In this document: positions 1-7,192 of the stretch, piece by piece
Layout: every line of letters starts with the position of its first letter
How positions within the stretch are numbered: position 1 is the first letter of the stretch
DNA from: Smithella sp. PtaU1.Bin162
Lineage (GTDB): Bacteria; Desulfobacterota; Syntrophia; Syntrophales; Smithellaceae
Direction of reading: 5' to 3'
NCBI GenBank assembly: GCA_002068015.1
Contig: MVRV01000084.1
Coordinates: forward strand, 1 to 55,508
DNA length: 55,508 nt
Translations under genes and position numbers: made by a program
Notes under the pieces: model-generated
The model's database searches: none
The model's input: only the letters and a program-made list of their open reading frames with translations
What the model was told of the DNA's origin: nothing

Positions 1-398
1 AGAATACTGTCCCATCCAGAGTCGTTATATTTATAGCGGTCTATCACTTTTCCGTTTTTGTCGAAATCTATATATTCTTTCATCCGGAGCAGTCTTTTAT
101 TACAATCAATTTCCCACAAAACAACTTCATGATGATAGTCTTTGTACTTTATGGATTTTTCCGGATCATATTTCTTTACTTCTTCAACCCTTTTCTCTCT
201 TACATCATCCGTTATAGTCATATAACTCCACACTAACGGCAGGTCCGGTGATTTCTTGATAATTTTTTTATTGTAATAGAAATTATATCCGACATAATCC
301 CATATTTTAGGATCCGGTTGTTCCGACAAGCAGTTTGGGGGAAAAGCAAGGAAGATGATCGTCAATAGTGCGAAAGGTAAGTTGAATTTATTTTTCAT
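1..398 (-). CDS. Exported Adhesin_E-like protein, partial at the left edge
   Basis: Reading the minus strand from ATG at 398 gives an open frame that runs off the window, so the C-terminus is missing. About 132 residues are visible. The N-terminus (MKNKFNLPFALL...) has a lysine-containing start and a hydrophobic stretch to about residue 20, followed by a Cys, which suggests a signal peptide or lipoprotein signal. The mature part has the pattern of the surface-adhesin E family (PF16747): an early Trp-containing strand, a central 'LWEIDC' strand and a late 'YIDFDKNGKVID' strand. An AGAGGA ribosome-binding site lies just upstream. The family assignment is by motif only. Function is unknown beyond a small exported beta-rich protein. 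Nothing recognisable lies between 399 and 590. Confidence 0.6.
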   Translation of the reverse strand, partial: MKNKFNLPFALLTIIFLAFPPNCLSEQPDPKIWDYVGYNFYYNKKIIKKSPDLPLVWSYMTITDDVREKRVEEVKKYDPEKSIKYKDYHHEVVLWEIDCNKRLLRMKEYIDFDKNGKVIDRYKYNDSGWDSI

Positions 399-590
399 AA
401 GTCCTCTTGATGTCCGTCAGATAATTTATTTACCGTGAGCGATATGGAGTTTTGAATATTTCGACTTCTCTTTCTTTGTATCCAATATAACCGGAAAAAA
501 TCAAGTAATAAAAAAGCTGGACAGTTTATCTAACCCCTTGATATATTTTAACGAGACAAATATGGAGCAAGCCGGCGGAAGAGACGGTGG

Positions 591-704
591 ATGATGCTTA
601 GGTATGATAAGGTTAGTAAATTCCATATCCCTACAAACGTTTCAGAAGATTGGGGAAAATTATTAGCCGAACAATATCAAAATAAGGAAAACTTTTTACC
701 ATGA
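591..704 (+). CDS. Very small ORF overlapping the next gene
   Basis: A 37-codon frame starts at ATG 591 (alternative ATG 594) and ends with a TGA that overlaps the ATG of the next ORF in an ATGA arrangement at 701-704. The peptide has a basic start (MMLRYDKVSK) and is otherwise polar. I do not recognise it. The overlap with the downstream ORF suggests translational coupling and is the only real support. It could equally be the decayed 3' end of an older gene, since a third frame (562-594) also ends here. Confidence 0.3.
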   Translation: MMLRYDKVSKFHIPTNVSEDWGKLLAEQYQNKENFLP

Positions 705-922
705 ATACTGAACTGGAAAATGATGTTACAGAGTTAGATCTGGAAGATGATGCTTATGCTCTGGAAGCTAAAATGAGAAAACTGGAAAAAGAAGCGGCAA
801 GATTGTTAAATCATTCAAACGAATTGCTGCAAACTCTTAATAAGGAAACATCAAAGCGGGAAGAAACTAAACAAGAGGGGAGTGAAGTAAAAGACGCAGG
901 AGAAAATATAGTTTCCTCGTAA
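701..922 (+). CDS. Small acidic coiled-coil hypothetical protein
   Basis: This 73-residue protein is very rich in Glu, Lys and Leu. Residues 10-55 show heptad-like spacing (LEDDAYALEAKMRKLEKEA) typical of a coiled coil, and the tail is polar. No signal peptide or membrane segment is visible. An AAGGAAAAC stretch about ten bases upstream is a fair ribosome-binding site. The start overlaps the stop of the 37-residue ORF before it, and the UPF0270 gene follows 53 bp later. I do not recognise a family. A small structural or adaptor protein is possible, but this is a guess from composition. Confidence 0.5.
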   Translation: MNTELENDVTELDLEDDAYALEAKMRKLEKEAARLLNHSNELLQTLNKETSKREETKQEGSEVKDAGENIVSS

Positions 923-975
923 ATTATCTTTGAGGATGTACTAATTATTAATGTAATCGTATGCAGATTTAAAGA

Positions 976-1227
976 ATGACTATCCATATAATTCCGGTAA
1001 ATAAGCTCAGCTCTCAAGCTTTAAAAGGTATTATCGAAGAATTTATTTCCCGAAACGGAACTGATTACGGAGCAATTGAGGCTTCTTTGGAAACAAATTT
1101 CAAACAGGTAAAACAGAAGCTTAAAACCGGAGCAGCGGTTCTTGTTTTTGATGATGAGACGGAAACCGCAAATATATTTTTGGCGGATAACCCCATTTTA
1201 AAAAAGATTGATACTTCTGATTGTTGA
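976..1227 (+). CDS. UPF0270 (YheU-like) family protein
   Basis: The 83-residue protein matches the UPF0270/YheU pattern. It has an N-terminal 'IIPVNKLSSQAL', then 'GIIEEFISRNGTDYGAIEASLE', where the RxGTDYG core is the family hallmark, then 'QVKQKLKTGAAVLVFDDETETANI'. Length is normal for the family (about 70-90). The biochemical role is not established. No clear ribosome-binding site precedes the ATG. Bases 981-1006 recur almost exactly at 5465-5490, where a truncated second copy seems to lie. The gene is better known from gammaproteobacteria, so horizontal acquisition is possible but not shown. Confidence 0.8.
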   Translation: MTIHIIPVNKLSSQALKGIIEEFISRNGTDYGAIEASLETNFKQVKQKLKTGAAVLVFDDETETANIFLADNPILKKIDTSDC

Positions 1228-1278
1228 AACCTCTCCTATTATTGTTTGCCTTTGTAATAGTTTACTAAGCCCATTTAT

Positions 1279-1318
1279 TATATAATTCAGTTGACGTATT
1301 GACTGAATTATATATAAT
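1279..1318 (+). promoter_or_regulatory. Sigma-70-type promoter with embedded palindromic operator
   Basis: TTGACG at 1291-1296 and TATAAT at 1313-1318 are separated by 16 bp, a good housekeeping promoter for the ATPase gene at 1342. A perfect 13-bp inverted repeat, TATATAATTCAGT at 1279-1291 and its complement at 1302-1314 with a 10-bp spacer, covers the -35 box and most of the spacer. That position suits a repressor site. The promoter and palindrome are seen directly; operator function is inference. Confidence 0.65.
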
Positions 1319-1341
1319 ACGGTCAATATCATGACGGAGAT

Positions 1342-2478
1342 ATGAGTATGTATATTCCCCAGATACAATTAAAAAATCTTAAAAAGTCGGTCATTCCGGG
1401 TAAAGTAATTGTGATTTATGGCGCGAGGCGGACTGGCAAGACAACTTTACTCAAGGAATTTTTGAAAAATGAAAGCGAAACATACACTCTGGTTAGCGGT
1501 GAAGATATCACTATCCAATCATATTTATCCAGCCAATCAATAGAAAAGCTGACAGCGTTTGTCGGCTCAACCCGTCTGCTTGTAGTCGATGAGGCGCAGA
1601 AAATTCCTCATATCGGCATTAACCTCAAGCTGATTTCCGACCATATGCCTGATGTTCGTGTTATCGTTACGGGCTCCTCATCATTTGATCTGGCGCGCAG
1701 CACGGGCGAGCCTCTCACTGGACGCAAGTTCACACTGAAGCTATTCCCTCTTGCCCAATTGGAAATCGGGCAGATAGAAAAAATTCACCAAACCCAAGCC
1801 AATTTAGAAAACCGCCTTATTTACGGTTCGTATCCCGAAATAGTTTTAATGCCGGATAATAAAAGGCGTGAGCACTATCTCAAAGAAATTGTGTCATCTT
1901 ATCTATATAAGGATATTCTGGAAATGGATGGCGTCCGGCATTCAGCCAAGATCAGTCGGCTGTTGCAGCTTATTGCTTTTCAAATCGGCAAGGAAGTTTC
2001 TTTAAGCGAATTGGGAACATCCCTCGGCATGAGCAAGAACACCGTGGAACGCTATTTGGATCTGCTGGGAAAAGCGTTTGTCGTTCAGCGATTAACCGGC
2101 TTCAGCCGCAACTTGCGCAATGAAATTACAAAAAACTGCCGTTATTATTTTCTTGATAACGGCATCCGCAACGCCCTGATTAATAATTTTAACTTACTGG
2201 AACAACGTAATGATGCCGGGGAATTGTGGGAAAATTACATAATAATCGAGCGGCTAAAGCGTCAAGAATACTTAGGCGGTGCAGCCAATAATTATTTTTG
2301 GCGGACTTATGCAAAGCAGGAACTGGATTTTGTGGAAGAGCGCGAAGGCCGTTTATTTGGTTATGAAATAAAATGGGGGAAGGTAAAATCGCGGAAGCCG
2401 AAAGAATGGCTATCAACTTATCCGGAAGCTTCCTGTGAACTGATTAACAGAGAAAATTATCTTAAGTTTATAAGCTGA
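1342..2478 (+). CDS. AAA_14 / DUF4143 family ATPase
   Basis: This 378-residue protein has the two-domain layout of the ATPases that pair AAA_14 with a C-terminal DUF4143 domain. Walker A is GARRTGKTT (residues 27-35). Walker B is LLVVDEAQ (79-86). A sensor-like 'VIVTGSSSF' follows near 107-115. A winged-helix-like segment lies around 210-250 (LSELGTSLGMSKNTVERYLDLL), and the DUF4143 nuclease-like part ends with 'ELDFVEEREGRLFGYEIKWGK', where the E...EIKW residues resemble a PD-(D/E)XK fold. The precise cellular role of the family is unknown. ATG 1348 is spaced better from GGAG at 1336-1339 than ATG 1342 is. The gene stands alone and converges with the LuxR-type gene. Confidence 0.85.
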   Translation: MSMYIPQIQLKNLKKSVIPGKVIVIYGARRTGKTTLLKEFLKNESETYTLVSGEDITIQSYLSSQSIEKLTAFVGSTRLLVVDEAQKIPHIGINLKLISDHMPDVRVIVTGSSSFDLARSTGEPLTGRKFTLKLFPLAQLEIGQIEKIHQTQANLENRLIYGSYPEIVLMPDNKRREHYLKEIVSSYLYKDILEMDGVRHSAKISRLLQLIAFQIGKEVSLSELGTSLGMSKNTVERYLDLLGKAFVVQRLTGFSRNLRNEITKNCRYYFLDNGIRNALINNFNLLEQRNDAGELWENYIIIERLKRQEYLGGAANNYFWRTYAKQELDFVEEREGRLFGYEIKWGKVKSRKPKEWLSTYPEASCELINRENYLKFIS

Positions 2479-2494
2479 TTCTATTCACAAAACG

Positions 2495-3373
2495 TCACGA
2501 TTCCGACATTAAATTTGTTTGGAGATAATTAATTAAATTAATTTTATGATTTTTAATTTTAAGCTTACGGCGAATATGTTCCCGATGCCGGTTAATTGTA
2601 GCTACGGATACACCTCTCAAGTCGGCTATTTCTTTGGTAGGCAATCCGTTTCTGATCATATTGCAGATACTGACCTCGGTGGGAGTCAGTGACTGATAAT
2701 GTCTTAGCATTTTATTGGTAAACGGGAATGTGATTTCTTCCAGATTACGTTTTATTAAATCAATATATTTCTGCTTGTTTTTTTCTATCGCCGGCGTAAG
2801 GGCGTGAATAATCGGCATGACAATCTTCTCAATATTTAATTGAATATTTTCATAAATACGTTTTTTTTCATCTTCGATATTGGAGAGAACTACCCGCAGG
2901 GCTGCATTCGTCTCCTGCAGGGCTTTTCTTTCCAGCAACAGTTGTCGGTTGTTTTCCTGTAATTCCTGCTCCGCCGTAACCCGAACGGCGATTTCGCCGA
3001 TGCGCTGAGCAACCTCTTTCAATAAAAGTCTTTCTTCTTTAAGGAAAGGTCCCTCATCTGCTTTTGGCCGTTCTTCGATATACCCAATTATGATATCTCC
3101 GGCAGGTTCATCTCCAACCCGGATCTGTGCGGTCTGCTGCCATTCACTCATTTTAAAATTCCTGCTTTCAAAAGTCTGTCCCTGAAAAACGATACGGGCA
3201 CAGGCGACATCGGAATAAAGCCAGGAAATCGGGAGAAAATCGACCAGATTTTTTAATAAGTCATTCATAGAGTCGTGATGGAGTTCGGCCAGTCTTGCTA
3301 TTCCATATAAACAATTCAGCTCCTTGATGCGTTCCTTTAATGCTATTTCGATACTGTTTTTATCTTTCGGCAT
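2495..3373 (-). CDS. LuxR-type regulator with N-terminal GAF-like sensor region
   Basis: From ATG 3373 this is a 292-residue protein. The C-terminal 60 residues are a LuxR/FixJ-type helix-turn-helix (LTPTEVSICNMIRNG, then TKEIADLRGVSVATINRHREHIRRKL). Residues 10-155 have a GAF-like alternation (ELNCLYGIARLAE at the start, then DVACARIVFQG and GDIIIGYIEE), and a coiled-coil linker follows (VTAEQELQENNRQLLLERKALQE). The ligand is unknown. A longer ORF opens at 3445, but the ATG at 3373 has a GGAG site at -8 to -11 and begins a more typical protein. It is divergent from the FemAB-like gene and may regulate it. Confidence 0.8.
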   Translation of the reverse strand: MPKDKNSIEIALKERIKELNCLYGIARLAELHHDSMNDLLKNLVDFLPISWLYSDVACARIVFQGQTFESRNFKMSEWQQTAQIRVGDEPAGDIIIGYIEERPKADEGPFLKEERLLLKEVAQRIGEIAVRVTAEQELQENNRQLLLERKALQETNAALRVVLSNIEDEKKRIYENIQLNIEKIVMPIIHALTPAIEKNKQKYIDLIKRNLEEITFPFTNKMLRHYQSLTPTEVSICNMIRNGLPTKEIADLRGVSVATINRHREHIRRKLKIKNHKINLINYLQTNLMSES

Positions 3374-3431
3374 TGTTGTCTCCATTAAAATTAACTTCAG
3401 AGGGCATGGTTTATTGCCTATTTTATATAGG

Positions 3432-3464
3432 CATTTACGATGCATTATACTATCATTTACAATG
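3432..3464. repeat. Direct repeat CATTTACRATG in the divergent promoter region
   Basis: CATTTACGATG at 3432-3442 and CATTTACAATG at 3454-3464 differ at one base and are 22 bp apart, about two helical turns. They lie between the LuxR-type gene (ATG 3373, minus) and the FemAB-like gene (3580, plus). A minus-strand TATAAT (3444-3449) sits between them. This is a plausible binding site for a dimeric regulator, possibly autoregulatory. The repeat is seen; the role is inference. Confidence 0.4.
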
Positions 3465-3579
3465 TCTTCTTTGTCAATTAAAAGATAACTTTACATATAA
3501 TCGCAATTCTTCCGGTGCATTTCATTATAAATGTATTAATTGCTGAATTTGCTGCGGGCTTATTGGTGGGAGATTTAAT

Positions 3580-4659
3580 ATGAAAATATATGTACAGCCA
3601 AAAAGGGTTGAAGCTCTGCTTCCTACGGATATTTTGTTTCAGACAACCTACTGGAGCCAGGTTAAGTCCCGGTTAGGTTGGAAGCCTTTCGCCTTTGATT
3701 TTCAATCATCGGCTGGCAATCGGGGCGATGTATTAGTCCTGATCAGGCCTCTGGGTTGCGGCCTTGCGGCCGCCTATGTTTTTCAAGGTCCGGAAACCGA
3801 ACCTGATCCTGAAAAACATGGTTTGTTTCTCGAAGAATTATCGCATTCGATGATCAAACACATTAATTATAATGTAGCTTTTATCCGTTATGATCTTCCC
3901 TGGTCATCACCATATTTTTCGGATTCCCCAATGGATGATTCTTATCATGATTTTCCGCCTGTGCGCTTACGGGAATTGCGCATGAATTTCGGTACCCGGA
4001 CCTGGGGGCTGAGGAAAGCAACAACAGATCTGACGGTTGCTGATACTTTGATTATTGACTTGGCTCGTTCCGAAGATGCCATTTTTGCACAGATGAAGCC
4101 GAAGACTCGATATAATATCCGTCTGGCACAACGGAAAGGCGTGCACGTATTTAACGCTTCGGTAGAAATGTTGCCTTTATTCTATCAACTTTATCTGCAA
4201 ACGGCTAAACGCAACGGATTTCCACCGGGAACATATCGCCATTTTTCTGCTCTCTTCTCTGCGCTGATACTCAATCCCGGGTCATCCGAAATAATTTTCC
4301 TGCTGGCAAAAAAAGATCAGGATATTCTTGCCGGGGCGATCATCATCATTTCCAGGCGACGGGCGATTTACCTGTTTGGTGCTTCCTCCAATGAACGGCG
4401 CAACTTAATGGGACCATATATCCTTCACTGGGAGGGCATAAAACAGGCTCGCGGCAAAGGGTGTTATACTTATGATATGGGATCCGTATCGCCCTATCAT
4501 AATCCCCATCATCCCTATTTCGGCATGTACCGATTTAAAACCGGCTTTGGTGGAAAAATTGTTCATCGCAATGGTTCGTGGGATTATCCCTTGAATTTGC
4601 AGGAATATGAGGCATTCCGTAATTTCGAGTTAATGCACAGTTTGAAGTTCCCCGAATAA
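3580..4659 (+). CDS. FemAB-like peptidyl-transferase (GNAT superfamily)
   Basis: This 359-residue protein resembles the FemA/FemB/FemX family, which adds amino acids to peptidoglycan stem peptides or other acceptors using aminoacyl-tRNA. Visible features are an early 'LFQTTYWSQVKSRLGW', the first GNAT half with 'AFIRYDLPWSSPY', a central 'FAQMKPKTRYNIRLAQRKGVHV' that is the strongest family signature, and the second half with 'LYLQTAKRNGF', 'AGAIIIISRRRAIYLFGASS' and 'YDMGSVSP', ending at 'FKTGFGGKIV'. No membrane segment is seen. The ribosome-binding site is GGGAGA. In a Gram-negative host the acceptor may be lipid or exopolysaccharide rather than an interpeptide bridge. Confidence 0.85.
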   Translation: MKIYVQPKRVEALLPTDILFQTTYWSQVKSRLGWKPFAFDFQSSAGNRGDVLVLIRPLGCGLAAAYVFQGPETEPDPEKHGLFLEELSHSMIKHINYNVAFIRYDLPWSSPYFSDSPMDDSYHDFPPVRLRELRMNFGTRTWGLRKATTDLTVADTLIIDLARSEDAIFAQMKPKTRYNIRLAQRKGVHVFNASVEMLPLFYQLYLQTAKRNGFPPGTYRHFSALFSALILNPGSSEIIFLLAKKDQDILAGAIIIISRRRAIYLFGASSNERRNLMGPYILHWEGIKQARGKGCYTYDMGSVSPYHNPHHPYFGMYRFKTGFGGKIVHRNGSWDYPLNLQEYEAFRNFELMHSLKFPE

Positions 4660-4964
4660 AAAAAGAAATGAGATGTTTTCAGAAGGGTAACAAACATGAG
4701 TCGGTTATCCGTAATGAAAAATCTTTATCAATATGGACGGTACATGCATGTCAATGATACCTGAGTTTCACATAAAGGGAAGCGGAATTTACCCTCTCAT
4801 CAATTGCATATCGCAACAGGTGTAAAACGATGCACCTTTAAAGCGGAAAGTAAAGAATCTCTTCAAAATTGACAAATAATGCGACGGTTTTAAAGAAATC
4901 GATTTCAGTTTTAAAATTATGTTGAGAGGAATGTTGTTTATAATCACTACTGAGGAGTTTTACT
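4660..4964. other. 305-bp intergenic stretch with a tiny ORF and a weak hairpin
   Basis: No convincing gene lies here. A 22-codon frame (4696-4764, MSRLSVMKNLYQY...) has a reasonable GAAGGG site in front but no recognisable product and may be the start of a decayed gene. A short hairpin with AGGTG/CACCT arms lies at 4818-4837. The right part holds the presumed promoter of the Rnk gene. Confidence 0.3.
4869..4896 (+). promoter_or_regulatory. Putative sigma-70 promoter of the Rnk gene
   Basis: A perfect -35 TTGACA at 4869-4874 is followed after 16 bp by TAAAGA at 4891-4896, a weak -10. The gene starts at 4965, leaving a leader of about 60 bases. No operator palindrome is obvious. Confidence 0.4.
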
Positions 4965-5375
4965 ATGAAAGAAAAATCCATCTATATCACCGACTGCGAT
5001 TTTGATCGTTTGGCTGAACTTTTAGAATCGGTTAAAAGAGGCTATCGTCACAGTCATTTCACTAAATTGGAAAATGAGTTGGAACGAGCGATCATTGTTG
5101 CGCCGAAAGACATGCCCTCTGATGTAGTGACAATGAATTCAACTTTTTCCATGACCGGTATGGCTTCCGATAAAGAAGAGATTTATACCCTTGTCTATCC
5201 GGAGGGCAGCAACTTTGAAAGGGGAAGGATATCGATCCTTGCACCAATCGCTACGGCAATTATCGGCTATCGAGCCGGGGATACCATTGAGTGGGATGTC
5301 CCGTCCGGCAAAAAGACACTCAAGGTAATCAAGATACTTTATCAACCGGAGTCGACCGGTAACTATGATTTGTAG
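4965..5375 (+). CDS. rnk: Rnk-type GreA/GreB C-terminal domain protein
   Basis: This 136-residue protein has the layout of Rnk, 'regulator of nucleoside diphosphate kinase'. A short helical N-terminus (IYITDCDFDRLAELLES...LENELERAIIV) is followed by the GreA/GreB-like FKBP-fold domain: 'MPSDVVTMNSTFSM', 'YTLVYPEGSNFERGRISILAPIATAIIGYRAGDTIEWDVPSG'. Rnk proteins bind RNA polymerase near the secondary channel but lack the long coiled coil needed for transcript cleavage, as here. A strong AGGAG site precedes the ATG. It is monocistronic, followed by two hairpins. Confidence 0.9.
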   Translation: MKEKSIYITDCDFDRLAELLESVKRGYRHSHFTKLENELERAIIVAPKDMPSDVVTMNSTFSMTGMASDKEEIYTLVYPEGSNFERGRISILAPIATAIIGYRAGDTIEWDVPSGKKTLKVIKILYQPESTGNYDL

Positions 5376-5413
5376 GCCGGAAGATTATTATTGGCGAAAT
5401 TCTATTCAAGCGG

Positions 5414-5441
5414 TTTCGGGTTCAGGGTAATGAACCCGAAA
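5414..5441. terminator. Hairpin downstream of the Rnk gene
   Basis: A perfect 11-bp stem, TTTCGGGTTCA (5414-5424) against its complement at 5431-5441 with a GGGTAA loop, lies 38 bp after the Rnk stop. On the plus strand it is followed by A rather than T residues, so it is a poor intrinsic terminator in that direction and may act as a transcript-end stabiliser. Confidence 0.4.
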
Positions 5442-5464
5442 AAAGAAGCAAGCGGCAAACTCTT

Positions 5465-5490
5465 TATCCATATAATTCCAATAAATAAGC
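5465..5490 (+). repeat. Near-identical fragment of the UPF0270 gene 5' end
   Basis: These 26 bases match 981-1006, the start of the UPF0270 gene, at 24 of 26 positions. The two differences are GG versus AA inside one codon. In the same frame the fragment encodes IHIIPINK and runs into a stop 18 bases later (5509-5511). It looks like the remains of a second, truncated UPF0270 copy, separated from the first by 4.5 kb. Confidence 0.55.
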
Positions 5491-5543
5491 CTGTCACCGG
5501 GTATCAGAAATAAGGGTATGGTATTGAAGAGAACAGGCAAAGA

Positions 5544-5573
5544 AAAGGGTTAACCTTAATTGGTTAACCCTTT
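5544..5573. terminator. Bidirectional intrinsic terminator
   Basis: A perfect 12-bp inverted repeat, AAAGGGTTAACC at 5544-5555 and its complement at 5562-5573, has a 6-base loop. On the minus strand, downstream of tRNA-Phe, it is followed by TTTTCTTT. On the plus strand the stem ends in TTT and is followed by GATTT. It sits between the plus-strand Rnk gene and the minus-strand tRNA. Confidence 0.65.
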
Positions 5574-5581
5574 GATTTAAA

Positions 5582-5657
5582 TGGTGGGCCAGGACAGAAT
5601 CGAACTGTCGACACTCGGATTTTCAGTCCGATGCTCTACCGACTGAGCTACCGGCCC
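5582..5657 (-). tRNA. tRNA-Phe (GAA)
   Basis: The minus strand folds as a complete 76-base cloverleaf. The acceptor arms GGGCCGG/CTGGCCC pair with one G-U. The D arm is GCTC/GAGC, the anticodon stem is TCGGA/TCCGA with loop CTGAAAA (anticodon GAA), the variable loop is 5 bases, and the T arm is GACAG/CTGTC with loop TTCGATT. The discriminator A and an encoded CCA end complete it. Confidence 0.97.
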
Positions 5658-5693
5658 GCCAGATTTGCAATACCTGCGAAAAGCAGGCATTCG

Positions 5694-5720
5694 TCTATAA
5701 AATATGAAATCTTTTGTCAA
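5694..5720 (-). promoter_or_regulatory. Putative promoter of tRNA-Phe
   Basis: On the minus strand TTGACA (5715-5720) and TATAGA (5694-5699) are 15 bp apart, about 37 bp before the mature tRNA start. The spacer is short, but the hexamers are good. A small CCTGC/GCAGG hairpin at 5673-5687 lies in the leader. Confidence 0.45.
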
Positions 5721-6361
5721 GGTGTTTTTTGATCGCCGCCGCATTGTTGATCGGCCGCCTGATCTTTTTTTTCAGCAGTTGCCGTATTGGGCTGCATCGG
5801 CTCCCGGCTTATCGCTTCACTTTGCCTTTCGTCCGTCAATGGCACAGCCGATGCCGGCTGCGGATCAGGGATGGTGAGGCCGCAAACTTCGTTTTCCCGG
5901 GGCAGGATAATCACTACCGTTCCGGCGATCTTATCATGCCATCCCTGCTTCCGGCGGTCAAAGGCAGCCCAGAGAAATCCGATATAAAAAATACTGGAAA
6001 CCACATACCCCACTGATCTTAAAAAGGCGAGTCCGAAACCGACGGGTTTGCCTTCGGTTGTTAAGACCTTTAAACCCAGCAGCATTTTACCCGGTGTCTG
6101 GCCCTTGATGCCGTGGAAATAGGTAAAGTAGGCAAGAGACAGGATAAGATAAGTTGCTGTTGCCATAATGGTGATGGCGGCGACATGTGCGGGATCGGTC
6201 CAGCCGGCGAGCACATTACTGCTGTTGCCGGACATCAGGCCGAAAATAAATGCAGCTGCAATAACTAATGACAAAATAAAAAAAACAATAATAATGATTG
6301 TATTATCAATGGTGTAAGCTATCAGTCGCCGCCAGAAGCCGGCAAATTTATAAACAGCCAT
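5717..6361 (-). CDS. RDD-family membrane protein
   Basis: This 214-residue protein carries an RDD domain (PF06271). The N-terminal 'FAGFWRRLIAYTIDNTIIIIVFF' holds the Arg and Asp residues that name the family. A second hydrophobic segment, 'AAITIMATATYLILSLAYFTYF', leads into the conserved loop 'GQTPGKMLLGLKVLTTEGKPVG', and a third segment is followed by 'DRRKQGWHDKIAGTVVI'. The last 50 residues are a polar tail. RDD proteins are inner-membrane proteins of mostly unknown transport function. ATG 6361 is preferred to the upstream ATG 6376 because GGAGGT lies seven bases before it. It follows rsmE closely, as the last gene of the prmA-rsmE-RDD unit. Confidence 0.85.
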   Translation of the reverse strand: MAVYKFAGFWRRLIAYTIDNTIIIIVFFILSLVIAAAFIFGLMSGNSSNVLAGWTDPAHVAAITIMATATYLILSLAYFTYFHGIKGQTPGKMLLGLKVLTTEGKPVGFGLAFLRSVGYVVSSIFYIGFLWAAFDRRKQGWHDKIAGTVVIILPRENEVCGLTIPDPQPASAVPLTDERQSEAISREPMQPNTATAEKKDQAADQQCGGDQKTP

Positions 6362-6372
6362 CCTTACCTCCC

Positions 6373-7128
6373 TCAAATCTTGCTGAAAATTCCTTTTTCA
6401 TATTGAATGATGGAAATTATGGCCAGTGCCGCCGTTTCGACTTTCAGAATTTGTTTGCCCAGACTCACAGAAATAAATCCGGCTGCGGTTGCTCTTGCAA
6501 TTTCTTCCCGCGAAAATCCGCCTTCCGGACCGACAACAATGAAAAAGTCTTTGGTCGCGGCCCGGGTTTGGTCAGAAAGAACCTCCCGAATGCTTTTTTG
6601 ATTTTCTTCTTCCCAGAATATCATTTTAAGTGCTGACCCACCGGCGCGGGCAAGCATTTCTTCGAAAGAGACAACCGGAAAAACATCTGCTATCCGGGTA
6701 CTGCGGCAGCAGCGGGCGGATTCACAGGCTATTTTTTGCCAGCGGGCGGTTTTCTGCGGGTTTTTTTCATTGGTAATGCGGCTGACGGAACGCGCTGCCG
6801 TAAAAGGTATGATCACATCGGCACCAAGTTCGGCGGCGCCGCGGACGATTACATCCATTTTATTGGCTTTGGGAATGGCCTGGCCGAGAGTGATTTTTAT
6901 GTCTCTGGCGGATATTTCCACTTCTTTGCCCAGTTCCAGAGCCACTCTGCCGGCGGAAAAGTTTTTAATTACGGCTTCGAACTCATGTCCCCAACCGTCA
7001 AAAACAGTGATGCGGTCTCCGGTTTCCAGCCGCAATACCTGCTTCAAATACTTGTAGTTATCCTGCTTAAGTTCGCACTGCTTTCCTTTTTCCAATGCGA
7101 TCGAGCTATAGATTCTGGGGGTGGTCAA
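6373..7128 (-). CDS. rsmE: 16S rRNA (uracil-1498-N3)-methyltransferase
   Basis: RsmE methylates N3 of U1498 in 16S rRNA using S-adenosylmethionine and has a SPOUT (trefoil-knot) fold. The protein shows the N-terminal PUA-like 'PRIYSS' and 'NYKYLKQVLRLETGDRITVFDG', the central 'QAIPKANKMDVIVRGAAELGAD', and the SAM-binding knot 'VGPEGGFSREEI' with 'SLGKQILKVETAAL' near the C-terminus. A TTG at 7128, preceded by AGAGGTAAGG, places PRIY at residue 4 as in E. coli RsmE. The open frame also extends to a TTG at 7161. The gene follows prmA on the same strand, a common pairing. Confidence 0.93.
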   Translation of the reverse strand: MTTPRIYSSIALEKGKQCELKQDNYKYLKQVLRLETGDRITVFDGWGHEFEAVIKNFSAGRVALELGKEVEISARDIKITLGQAIPKANKMDVIVRGAAELGADVIIPFTAARSVSRITNEKNPQKTARWQKIACESARCCRSTRIADVFPVVSFEEMLARAGGSALKMIFWEEENQKSIREVLSDQTRAATKDFFIVVGPEGGFSREEIARATAAGFISVSLGKQILKVETAALAIISIIQYEKGIFSKI

Positions 7129-7192
7129 GATTTGCCTTACCTCTGTTGAAATCTTCCGCAAAATTACCTGTTAGCATATAAAGAGAATTATC

